The position numbers were made by a program, and so were the translations under genes. The notes beneath the pieces are model-generated. The model saw nothing but the letters and a program-made list of their open reading frames with translations, was not told the DNA's origin and made no database searches. Positions 1 through 13,200 of a stretch of DNA of 64,000 nucleotides are shown in pieces. Numbering within the stretch: the stretch's first letter is position 1; each line of letters starts with the position of its first letter. This DNA is from Bathymodiolus brooksi (taxonomy: Eukaryota > Mollusca > Bivalvia > Mytilida > Modiolidae): positions 24,540,353 through 24,604,352 of the forward strand of contig OY804589.1 of NCBI GenBank assembly GCA_963680875.1, read 5' to 3'.

Positions 1-294
1 ATTTAACAAACTACCACAGGTTTATTTCCAAAAATCCCCTTTAAATATGATAAACAATTAAGTTGATTGCGATGCAATCCTACTATGGAATTCCCCCTCG
101 GCCACCATAAATTAATTTATCACTATAAATTAAGTTAGAATAAATAAAACACAAATAGCTTAAAATCAACAACGAATTAATTAATTGAACTCGAACAGAG
201 GAATACCAATCAGTGAAACATCATCAAGCTATTAATTAAGTTTATTTAAATACTGATTGATATACATTGATGTTATTATATTTGTATATTACAG

Positions 295-1205
295 TATGGA
301 AGAGTTTGAAGAGTTGTCCGTCTGATATCATCGTAGAAGGTCAACCGGTGTCTTGTCAAGCTAATATTGTTAAAAAGATGCATGGTAAGTTTCATGAAAC
401 GATTTATCTCATCTTAATATATGTCATGACTTATCACCGGGTTTGTAACAAGAGTATCGCGACGGGTGCCATTAGTGGAGCTGTATATGCTTTCCCTTTT
501 GGAGCCCCGTGGGTTCGAAAAAATCCGAGTTTTCAAGATTTTTCTGACACCCACAAGATGGCAGTGACTACAAAGGAATATATTTCCGTGTGTAGGTATC
601 CAAGGAGACGACTTATCTGATTTGAGGAAAACGAGGTTCAACTGTATCTAAAAACCGCGCTTTAAAAGATGTCTGCTGAAGTCGTTTACCGAGTTTCCCC
701 ATACTGTGCACAGAACGCTTCGTTTATACATATACCATTTTGAATAATTAACAGTAACAGTTTTATATCACAGGATTGCATGGATATATGTTGTTTTCAC
801 TCCTCGTATAAAATGTCTTGAACACTTTTTTCGAATGAATTTAAATGTTCTCTTGTGATTTCACGAGACCTAGTTTATTCTAACACTAGAACAAAATATG
901 TAATATTGATAGACATGTTACATTGTACGTTAAAAGACGAGGTTATGTTACCAAAGACATTTCATCAAATATTTGAACCTACACTGCGTAATTATCACAC
1001 GTGTGTTCGTGTTATCACATTTCCATCAAAACAGGACATACATCTCATCGAGTAAACATCGCATCGCAGAGGAATCGAACCCGCATCTTTAGTGATGATA
1101 GGTAATCTATTTAAAGATTTTTTTTTGCAGAAAGATTTAATGGTTCAATCGGACAGTACCACAGTGATAAATGTTACTGTTATCCGGATTATGGATTAAC
1201 GTCAG
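295..1205 (+). CDS. Exons of cysteine module 1 (295-384 and 1131-1205)
   Basis: The first exon follows an acceptor at 291-294 and ends at a strong GTAAGT donor (385). Read in phase 1 it begins [11 protein letters not shown] and contains a second Cys (PVSCQAN). The second exon follows a T-rich acceptor (1121-1130) and encodes [20 protein letters not shown], ending in the C-x-C motif that closes each module. The VW start matches exons 7584-7646 and 15509-15571. The intron between (385-1130) shows nothing else recognisable. Confidence 0.7.
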
Positions 1206-4200
1206 GTATAAATAACTTGCCCCTCCTGACAGATGTTTGTACATAAAGTGAGTGTTTGTTGCTTAATGCCAACCCAGCAATTGTTCAGCTATATTAGTGC
1301 TACAGCATGTTACATTCAATCAAAAGAGGTTGACATCCTCTTTGTACTAGACCAACACACTCAATGTGATCGTTATTGAGCCAGTTCACTAAACAAAAGT
1401 CCCCGGGTGACGAATGTCGCTCCACCTGGATACATTGTCCTGTTTCCGAGTCAACCTGTATTTGCTGTTATTTATTAAAGCGCGAGTGCTTAACGGAGAA
1501 GCAACACTACCAAATCTATTGTTTTTGATTCAATGCGGTTATTTGCTCATTGGTTTGATTTCCATATACTAGAATTATATAATTATCATGTGCATATGCA
1601 AATTAGGATTCAATTATAATTTGAACAGTGGTGGTCAACAATTTCACAAATATAAAAAAACGAACAACCGTCTCTCACCAAACCTATGACAACATGCACG
1701 AGGAAGACCAGGTCCTGGTGTGAGGCAGGCACATAAATGGGGCGGGATTAAACGTTGGTTTTTGCTTACGGGTGTTTATCGCCACTCTCAACAATAATAA
1801 AGTAATTTTGTGGCGGTCAGCTTGATTTGTTTATCAGGTACACCTCAGTAAGAGCGGGAATAGAATTAACAAACTTTGATGGTAATGGGTAGTAAAATGG
1901 GTTGGTGTACAGACATGTAAGTCCAGCTTCCATGCGGTCGTGGCTACGACGGCCTCTGCTGTGCGTATCATAAAAGATGGATTTTAAAGTAAGCTTTTTA
2001 AAAATGATCATTATACAATATACTGCTTAAGTATAAAAACATAAATTCTGATGCTTATACTATGTATGATTTTATTGTAGTGCCACGTGACTGCGTCAAG
2101 TATACTGGTTTCGGCAGTAAGTACAGTCAAACTAGTTTTATGTGATCTTTTAAGGGATTAGTGAAATATGTCTTCATCACTACCTATCAGAAACTATGCT
2201 GACGGGCTCTCAATGACCTCTTCCGTATATATGTATGCTGTAGTTTGTAGTTACAGGTTATATATAACTGTCCTTCGTGACATGTTCTTATGATCATTCT
2301 GAGATATAGGTGATGCTTGCATTGTATGTACTTGATTATTATATGAAAAGTTTGAAGGTAGCAAAGGTGCTATCAGAAGCCGTCAATCGAAGGACAGACA
2401 ATACAAGTGTCAATAGAACTAACAATTATCTAGAACACATTACACAGGAAAGATCACGCAACAGAAATCCTACTAAAAACCGTGAGTGAACTCGGGTGCC
2501 ACGGAACTGTTAGCATTTTCTGTTCTTCTGGTGGACATGCTCAGCTTGACATTTTTACTCAGCAATGCATTATTTTGTATTGCACTGACTTCAAATTTCG
2601 CGGGGGTGGGGGTGCGAGTATGAAACATGTGTAAGAATTCTTTCACTAAATACGTGTGATGCTTTATTTTCATTAGACATTGCGTTTCTATCATTCTGAT
2701 ATTATTCTATTCTCTACATTTTTATCTATCATAGGACTGCAATTAAACGCAATGATTCCAAGAAATTGTTTGACACATTTTTCTGGTAAGTAACATAAAA
2801 ATGCAGATATCTAATTTGTTCGCACGACGCTTTATGGAATAATTGTCATTGTGTATCACAACAAATATATTGGAAAGCCAAATAAGATAATTGTCTTTGT
2901 GATCTTTAAGAACAAAGTGCCTAAACATGGTAAATCTAACATCGTTCTGTCGTGTTTCGAGGTTCTATTCCAAATCACAACTTATACGATACGTAACTTA
3001 CTATCAATCTGAAAACTCAACAACAGTCTAGTGACCGCTTTGTACAAAGGATAAGAGTTATTTTCATTATTAAAGACCCTTCCTTGACTGTATAATGAAA
3101 CACAGCATTAAATCGCTGTTCCTTTACTTTAATTGGAATGCATGTGAAAAAATAGATAGTATTTCGTTTTGATTTACATCACTATCCTTTCATTTTGAAG
3201 ACAGTTGTATAAAGCAGGGGTAAGCTTAAATGTAGCATCAGCTTTTATATCAGTGCGCATGTCCACATCGACGATAAAAACGCAATCGCAACTACTCGGC
3301 CATTCTCGCTACCCTGCAAATAACCTCGTATGCATTAGGCGTATAAATCGCACTACTTTTCACATGTCAGTTACATGAAAGTTTGATAAAGTTATATTTT
3401 AAGCAATTTTCTATATTTCAATTAAAGTTTTAATTAGTTTTGCATGATTAGATTTTACTTAGTATGTCTTCCATATTGGCTTAACTTAACTTAACTTCCG
3501 GCAAACAATTCAAGAAGAATTTCTACTATGTACGTACGAGGTTATTTGCAGGGTAGAGAGAATGGCCGAGTAGTTACGATTGGATACAAACGTACACGAC
3601 GAGTTTCTGGTATAACTTTCATTAGGTCAGAATATTGGAAAATCCTAGTCTTTGGGTGAAAGTAACCCCAATGACCTATTCAGTATAGTCAAAATCAACT
3701 AAGGTTACCTACACCTGCGGGAAGAGCTCGGAGATACCAAAGGGCTAATCAGAAGCCGTATATCGACGGACAGACAATACAATGGTCTAGAGTTAGAAGA
3801 TACCAAAGTGTAATCAGAAGACATAAATCGAAGGACAGACAATACAATGGTCTAGAGTTAGAAGATACCAAAGTGTAATCAGAAGACGTAAATCGAAGGA
3901 CAGACAATACAATGTTCTAGAGTTAGAAGATACCAAAGTGTAATCAGAAGACATAAATCGAAGGACAGACAATACAATGGTCTAGAGTTAGAAGATACCA
4001 AAGGGCTAATCATAAGCCGTAAATCGACGGACAGACAATACAATGGTCTAGAGTTAGAAGATACCAAAGTGTAATCAGAAGACATAAATCGACGGACAGA
4101 CAATACAATGGTCTAGAGTTAGAAGATACCAAAGTGTAATCAGAAGACATAAATCGAAGGACAGACAATACAATGGTCTAGAGTTAGAAGATACCAAAGT

Positions 4201-7200
4201 GTAATCAGAAGACATAAATCGAAGGACAGACAATACAATGGTCTAGAGTTAGAAGATACCAAAGTGTAATCAGAAGACGTAAATCGAAGGACAGACAATA
4301 CAATGGTCTAGAGTTAGAAGATACCAAAGTGTAATCAGAAGACATAAATCGAAGGACAGACAATACAATGGTCTAGAGTTAGAAGATACCAAAGGGCTAA
4401 TCAGAAGCCGTAAATCGACGGACAGACAATACAATGGTCTAGAGTTAGAAGATACCAAAGTGTAATCAGAAGACATAAATCGAAGGACAGACAATACAAT
4501 GGTCTAGAGTTAGAAGATACCAAAGTGTAATCAGAAGACGTAAATCGAAGGACAGACAATACAATGGTCTAGAGTTAGAAGATACCAAAGTGTAATCAGA
4601 AGACATAAATCGAAGGACAGACAATACAATGGTCTAGAGTTAGAAGATACCAAAGTGTAATCAGAAGACATAAATCGAAGGACAGACAATACAATGGTCT
4701 AGAGTTAGAAGATACCAAAGTGTAATCAGAAGACGTAAATCGAAGGACAGACAATACAATGGTCTAGAGTTAGAAGATACCAAAGTGTAATCAGAAGACA
4801 TAAATCGAAGGACAGACAATACAATGGTCTAGAGTTAGAAGATACCAAAGTGTAATCAGAAGACATAAATCGAAGGACAGACCATACAATGGTCTAGAGT
4901 TAGAAGATACCAAAGTGTAATCAGAAGACATAAATCGAAGGACAGACAATACAATGGTCTAGAGTTAGAAGATACCAAAGTATAATCAGAAGACATAAAT
5001 CGAAGGACAGACAATACAATGGTCTAGAGTTAGAAGATACCAAAGTGTAATCAGAAGACATAAATCGAAAGACAGACAATACAATAGTCTAGAGTTAGAA
5101 GATACCAAAGTGTAATCAGAAGACATAAATCGAAGGACAGACAATACAATGGTCTAGAGTTAGAAGATACCAAAGTGTAATCAGAAGACATAAATCGAAG
5201 GACAGACAATACAATGGTCTAGAGTTAGAAGATACCAAAGTGTAATCAGAAAACATAAATCGAAGGACAGACAATACAATGGTCTAGAGTTAGAAGATAC
5301 CAAAGTGTAATCAGAAGACATAAATCGAAGGACAGACAATACAATGGTCTAGAGTTAGAAGATACCAAAGTGTAATCAGAAGACATAAATCGAAGGACAG
5401 ACAATACAATGGTCTAGAGTTAGAAGATACCAAAGTGTAATCAGAAGACATAAATCGAAGGACAGACAATACAATGGTCTAGAGTTAGAAGATACCAAAG
5501 TGTAATCAGAAGACATAAATCGAAGGACAGACAATACAATGGTCTAGAGTTAGAAGATACCAAAGTGTAATCAGAAGACATAAATCGAAGGACAGACAAT
5601 ACAATGGTCTAGAGTTAGAAGATACCAAAGTGTAATCAGAAGACGTAAATCGAAGGACAGACAATACAATGGTCTAGAGTTAGAAGATACCAAAGTGTAA
5701 TCAGAAGACATAAATCGAAGGACAGACAATACAATGGTCTAGAGTTAGAAGATACCAAAGTGTAATCAGAAGACATAAATCGAAGGACAGACCATACAAT
5801 GGTCTAGAGTTAGAAGATACCAAAGTGTAATCAGAAGACATAAATCGAAGGACAGACAATACAATGGTCTAGAGTTAGAAGATACCAAAGTATAATCAGA
5901 AGACATAAATCGAAGGACAGACAATACAATGGTCTAGAGTTAGAAGATACCAAAGTGTAATCAGAAGACATAAATCGAAAGACAGACAATACAATAGTCT
6001 AGAGTTAGAAGATACCAAAGTGTAATCAGAAGACATAAATCGAAGGACAGACAATACAATGGTCTAGAGTTAGAAGATACCAAAGTGTAATCAGAAGACA
6101 TAAATCGAAGGACAGACAATACAATGGTCTAGAGTTAGAAGATACCAAAGTGTAATCAGAAAACATAAATCGAAGGACAGACAATACAATGGTCTAGAGT
6201 TAGAAGATACCAAAGTGTAATCAGAAGACATAAATCGAAGGACAGACAATACAATGGTCTAGAGTTAGAAGATACCAAAGTGTAATCAGAAGACATAAAT
6301 CGAAGGACAGACAATACAATGGTCTAGAGTTAGAAGATACCAAAGTGTAATCAGAAGACATAAATCGAAGGACAGACAATACAATGGTCTAGAGTTAGAA
6401 GATACCAAAGTGTAATCAGAAGACATAAATCGAAGGACAGACAATACAATGGTCTAGAGTTAGAAGATACCAAAGTGTAATCAGAAGATATAAATCGACG
6501 GACAGACAATACAATGGTCTAGAGTTAGAAGATACCAAAGTGTAATCAGAAGACATAAATCGAAGGACAGACAATACAATGGTCTAGAGTTAGAAGATAC
6601 CAAAGTGTAATCAGAAGACGTAAATCGAAGGACAGACAATACAATGGTCTAGAGTTAGAAGATACCAAAGTGTAATCAGAAGACATAAATCGAAGTACAG
6701 ACAATACAATGGTCTAGAGTTAGAAGATACCAAAGTGTAATCAGAAGACATTAAATCGAAGGACAGACAATACAATGGTCTAGAGTTAGAAGATACCAAA
6801 GTGTAATCAGAAGACATAAATCGAAGGACAGACAATACAATGGTCTAGAGTTAGAAGATACCAAAGTGTAATCAGAAGACATAAATCGAAGGACAGACAA
6901 TACAATGGTCTAGAGATAAAAGATACCAAAGGACTAATCAGAAGACGTAAATCGAAGGACAGACAATACAATGGTCTAGAGATAAAAGATACCAAAGGAC
7001 TAATCAGAAGACGTAAATCGAAGGACAGACAAAACAATGGTCTAGAGATAAAAGATATCAAAGTGTAATCAGAAGACGTAAATCGAAGGACAGACAATAC
7101 AATGGTCTAGAGATAAAAGATACCAAAGGACTAATCAGAAGACGTAAATCGAAGGACAGACAATACAATGGTCTAGAGATAAAAGATACCAAAGGACTAA

Positions 7201-10200
7201 TCAGAAGACATAAATCGAAGGACAGACAATACAATGGTCTAGAGATAAAAGATATCAAAGTGTAATCAGAAGACATAAATCGAAGGATAAACAAAACAAT
7301 GATCAAAAGAAGAAAAAAGACAAAATGACAGAGAATGATCTACAAAACATTACACACAAAACTAAAGATCGAGAAATTGACTTTACTTACAACAAATTAT
7401 ATCATTTAGTATCTGTAAAATACATTTTGTTGTTCCATAGAAAATATTGTATCTGTGAAACGAAAAACTTTGATTTTACATACACACGATGCCCATATAA
7501 ACTAGAACAACTGCCTTATATATGTAAAGAATGTTAATGAATTCACATGTCTTTAATCAATTCTAATAAGCATGTCCTTGTAGTATGGAAATACCTAGCG
7601 ATGCAACCAGCCAGGTGTCAGGATTGGATTATCAGCTACATGTTGGGTATGTGTAACCTTATAAAAACAGTTTTCAATCTTTACCTCTTCCTCTGTCTTA
7701 TTGTGTCAACTTACCTCATACATAAGAATTGTTTTCTATAGAGAGGAATAAAAATGATATTCAATTCAGTTACAATAAGGGATCGTAGTGGTAGTGGTCA
7801 TATGGTAGTTGGATTAACAACTACCTATGTAATCAGTGCCTATAACCATTGACGTGGTGAGTTCGAATCCCGCTCAGGCGAGATGTGCTCGATACAACAT
7901 TATGGGTTTAAGTTTGTTAGTGCCTTGCGGCAGATCGGTGGTTTTCTATGGGTACTGCGGTTTCCTTCACCAATAAAACTGACCGCCCCAATATAACTGA
8001 AATATTGTTGAAAGTGGCGTTAAGCACCATACCATAAGTAAATAAATTTTATCTATTTAAAGCACGCTCCGATATTAGATCCTGTACATTTAGTATTATT
8101 TACTAATGTTTATGTATGTCCTATTCTGTTTGAACAAATTTTAATTTGTGTTGTCAACCAAAAGTTACTTTCTTTAAAACTCTTTTCAGATAATACCCAC
8201 AGGGATTTTACATGTGATTGCCAAGAACAAGGACACTCTGTATTCGGCAGATCATTGCAGAAAAGGGGTACGTCTATGTTATTGAAAAGTAGATCTTCAA
8301 GATATTTAAAATTATTTTAAAAAAAAACAAACAAACAAACAAACAAGCAAAAAAAAAGCAAAAAACAAAAACAGAAAACAAACAATTTATTATTATTCAC
8401 CCCAGCTGTACACAAAGACGTAGAATATCGTTACCCCATTAGCCAATGCCCTTTGACTTATAATGCTTTACCCAATTAACCAATTAACGTATTTTGAAGT
8501 AGTGAAATTTCAGAATGTCATAGTTTTTAAGATGCTGTATTATAGTTTTAAGGAATAGTCAAATGGGCAATCAAAAGAAAACTGACTATGTGTTTGTAGA
8601 ACTTGTAATATACTGTGTGTTATCACGGTGCATTAATGTTCACGAACTTCGCGACAAGTATGTCTTCTTGAAAATAAGTGTACGCGATCGAATACAGGGG
8701 AGGATCCAGGGGGGGGGAGCGCCCCTCTAAAATTGAAAAAAATATGATTTTTTTTTAGCTCGGCGCAATTTTTTTCAGTGCGCCCCCTAACTTGAAATCC
8801 TGGATCCGCCCTTGTAATACGAAGACAAAGTGTTCTCAATCAGACTTCACTTTAATCAAATACTAACCGCATCATGGTGTAATGGTTAGCGTGGTCGCCT
8901 CTAGCGAAGTAGATCATGGGTTCGAGCCCTGATCGGGTCAAATCAAGGACTATGAAATTGGTATTTGTTCCTCTCGCTAAGCACGCAGCACTAAGGAGAA
9001 AGGGGAAAGACTGGTTGGCTTAGAATAAGAATAATATGTCCGAGTGGGGCAACATGTGACAAAGCGGACCTCATCATCATCTCATTGACAATTAACTTGT
9101 TCCCGCCATGATATAGCTGAAAAATTGCCGAGTTGACGTTAAACAACAATCACTCACCTAATAAAATTCTAGCATCAATCAGGAGATGGATCAATAACCT
9201 AACTTATAAAAGGTATACAGGTGAAATGCATCAATTACCAATCTGACACCTATATTTATTGTAGAAAATAACAGTTTCCAGCTATAGTCTACTAAAAGTA
9301 TTTTAAAAGTAAAATTAAATTTACGCGAAGATAAATACCAAAGAATCATGTCTAATTCAGATTCCTCAATGCTACCATCATGTACACGTGATTCTCCAGG
9401 ATGGAATGGTAAGATAGTTTGATGTTAAGTAACACCCTAAGATGTTTGTTAATTATCAATCCTGTTTATGTTTTGGTAATGCAATGAACAAGGCAACAAA
9501 TACCACACATTCAGAACAGTTCAAATACCACACAGTCAGAATAGTTCAAATACCACACAGTCAGAATAGTTCAAATACCACACAGTCAGAACAGTTCAAA
9601 TACCACAGTCAGAACAGTTCAATTACCACACAGTCAGAACAGTTTAAATACCAGATAGTCAGAACAGTTCAAATACCACTCAGTCAGAACAGTTCAAATA
9701 CCACACAGTCAGAACAGTTTTAATATTAGACAGTCAGAACAGTTCAAATACCACACAGTCAGAACAGTTTAAATATTAGACAGTCAGAACAGTTCAAATA
9801 CCACTCAGTCAGAACAGTTCAAATACCACACAGTCAGAACAGTTTAAATACCAGACAGTCAGAACAGTTCAAATACCACTCAGTCAGAACAGTTCAAATA
9901 CCACTCAGTCAGAACAGTTCAAATACCACAAAGTCAGAACAGTTTAAATACCAGACAGTCAGAACAGTTCAAATACCACTCAGTCATCAGAACAGTTCAA
10001 ATACCACACAGTCAGAACAGTTCAAATACCACACAGTCAGAACAGTTCAAATACCACACAGTCAGAACAGTTCCAAATACCACTCAGTCAGAACAGTTCC
10101 AAATACCACTCAGTCAGAACAGTTCCAAATACCACTCAGTCAGAACAGTTCAAATACCACATAGTCAGAACAGTTCAAATACCACACAGTCAGAACAGTT

Positions 10201-13200
10201 CAAATACCACACAGTCAGAACAGTTCCAAATACCACTCAGTCAGAACAGTTCCGAATACCACTCAGTCAGAACAGTTCCGAATACCACTCAGTCAGAACA
10301 GTTCCGAATACCACACAGTCAGAACAGTTCAAATACCACTCAGTCAGAACAGTTCCGAATACCACTCAGTCAGAACAGTTCCGAATACCACACAGTCAGA
10401 ACAGTTCAAATACCACATAGTCAGAACAGTTCAAATACCACACAGTCAGAACAGTTCAAATACCACACAGTCAGAACAGTTCAAATACCACTCAGTCAGA
10501 ACAGTTCAAATACCACACAGTCAGAACAGTTCCAAATACCACTCAGTCAGAACAGTTCCGAATACCACTCAGTCAGAACAGTTCCGAATACCACTCAGTC
10601 AGAACAGTTCCGAATACCACACAGTCAGAACAGTTCAAATACCACTCAGTCAGAACAGTTCCGAATACCACTCAGTCAGAACAGTTCCGAATACCACACA
10701 GTCAGAACAGTTCAAATACCACTCAGTCAGAACAGTTCCGAATACCAATCAGTCAGAACAGTTCCGAATACCACACAGTCAGAACAGTTCAAATACCACT
10801 CAGTCAGAACAGTTCAAATACCACACAGTCAGAACAGTTCAAATACCACTCAGTCAAAACAGTTCAAATACCACACAGTCAGAACAGTTCCAAATACCAC
10901 TCAGTCAGAACAGTTCCGAATACCACTCAGTCAGAACAGTTCCGAATACCACTCAGTCAGAACAGTTCCGAATACCACACAGTCAGAACAGTTCAAATAC
11001 CACTCAGTCAGAACAGTTCCGAATACCACTCAGTCAGAACAGTTCCGAATACCACACAGTCAGAACAGTTCAAATACCACTCAGTCAGAACAGTTCCGAA
11101 TACCACTCAGTCAGAACAGTTCCGAATATCCAATCGAAAATCGTATAAACAGAGGAAGAATCGATACCCCAAACACATATATACACGATGATCGATCAAA
11201 GTTCTGACTTGTAACAGTTAAAGGTGGAGTTAAAAAGGGATTTTATTTCAAATGCCCAATTTACATTAACTTTATTGAAATAGTCTATATACAAATATCA
11301 AATGGTGTCATGAATGATCAATTATGTGAGGACATCTTGGCAACAACGATTGGTGCTGATTGTGTTCTCTTATGTGAGAAATATATCAAAAAAATTATTA
11401 CAAATGACATTTTCACTTTGAATGATCATTCCGTGCTTTATTGTATGGATTGGTTTGGTTTATGGTGCTTAATGCCACTTTCAACAATATTTCAGTTGTA
11501 TTGTGGGGGTCAGTTTTATTGGTGGAGGAAACCAGAATATCAGAATATCAGAAGAAAACCACCGACCTGCTGTAAGTCACTGACAAACTTCATCACATAA
11601 TGTTGCATTGAGTACACCTCGCCTGAGCAGGATTCGAACACATAACGGTAGTGGTGATAGGCATTGAATGCAAATGTAGTTGTAAATCCAACTGCCATAC
11701 GATCACAACCACGACGATCCCATTACTGTAAATATTGGCAGAAGCATAGTGTACCACACAATTGAAGGTACGGGACCGTCTCACACTCGTTTTAAGGTAT
11801 GAGTTATGCTTATTATTGTAGAGCCTACTGTGATTCTAAAATGTAGGGCAGCAATAACAACGATGTTCCTTAAAGTTAATTTGTGTCTCCCGAAATTTCC
11901 TTTGTTATTTGATTTTTCTTGCCATTTTGTATTGAGTCAGTATGTCTAAAAACCAAACAAACAATGAAAAACAACAAATACTATACTCTTAGAACAGTTC
12001 CAAAATCCAATCAGAAAAATCAAGGTAAAAGATGAAAATCGATATCTCTAGCATACATAATTTATACTTGACGTCATTCTCCAGGTTATATACAGGCACT
12101 TCATTAAATAAAGGGAAATTGTTAATAAAACTTCATAGGTCAGGAATAACTCCTCTCGGCTATCATTAACTAATTGATATTTTTATAGTTCTCCACACAA
12201 CGTTCCAGACGAATCAGTGTCACTCCCATTGGTACGGTAGGTAGACTCACATTATTGTAAGTTTGTTTTCTAGACAAACACTACCTGTATTGTCCACATG
12301 GTGCATCTATAAAGTAATAAAAGTATAAAGTAGCAATCTTATTATTGAAATAACTGGAACAACGATTATGTAATGGGTAAATAAACTAGAAAAAAAAAGA
12401 GGCAATCAAGAACGGAAAATCTAGACACATGCAACATTGGACAAGACACAGAACGAAGACAAAAAGAAAACAAAAAAAAACAAAACAAGAAAACACACAA
12501 TACAACATAGAAAACACTTGAGTCCACCCCCGGTTTTTAGTGGGGTTCGTGTTCCTCGATCTTTAGTTTTATGTGTATGTTTCATTGATCGTTGTTCGTC
12601 CTTTTGTACCTTTTCTTTTGGCCATTGTGTTGTCTGTTCTTCTTCGATATACGGATTCTGATTACCCCTTTGGTATCTTTTGTCCATTGTGTTGTCTGTT
12701 CTTCTTCGATATACGGATTCTGATTACCCCTTTGGTATCTTTTGTCCATTGTGTTGTCTGTTCTTCTTCGATATACGGATTCTGATTGCCCCTTTGGTAT
12801 CTTTTGGCCATTGTGTTGTCTGTTCTTCTTCGATATACGGATTCTGATTACCCCTTTGGTATCTTTTGTCCATTGTGTTGTCTGTTCTTCTTCGATATAC
12901 GGATTCTGATTACCCCTTTGGTATCTTTTGACCATTGTGTTGTCTGTTCTTCTTCGATATATGGATTCTGATTACTCCTTTGGTATCTTTTGGCCATTGT
13001 GTTGTCTGTTCTTCTTCGATATACGGATTCTGATTACCCCTTTGGTATCTTTTGACCATTGTGTTGTCTGTTCTTCTTCGATATACGGATTCTGATTACT
13101 CCTTTAGTATCTTTTGGCCATTGTGTTGTCTGTTCTTCTTCGATATACGGATTCTGATTACCCCTTTGGTATATTTTGGCCATTGTTTTGTCTGTTCTTC

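Noticed and set aside
3879..7306. Repeated 74-96 codon minus-strand frames
   Set aside because: They are phases of the 65-bp array A, interrupted wherever unit variants create stops, and have no splice or start context.
3727..7376. CRISPR-like pattern of short repeats
   Set aside because: The repeats are contiguous with no unique spacers and the DNA is eukaryotic; the same holds for the 25-, 44- and 60-bp arrays.
8868..8945. tRNA gene (A and B boxes present)
   Set aside because: The tRNA-like part lacks a proper acceptor stem pairing and is followed by the conserved SINE body; related copies occur elsewhere in the window.
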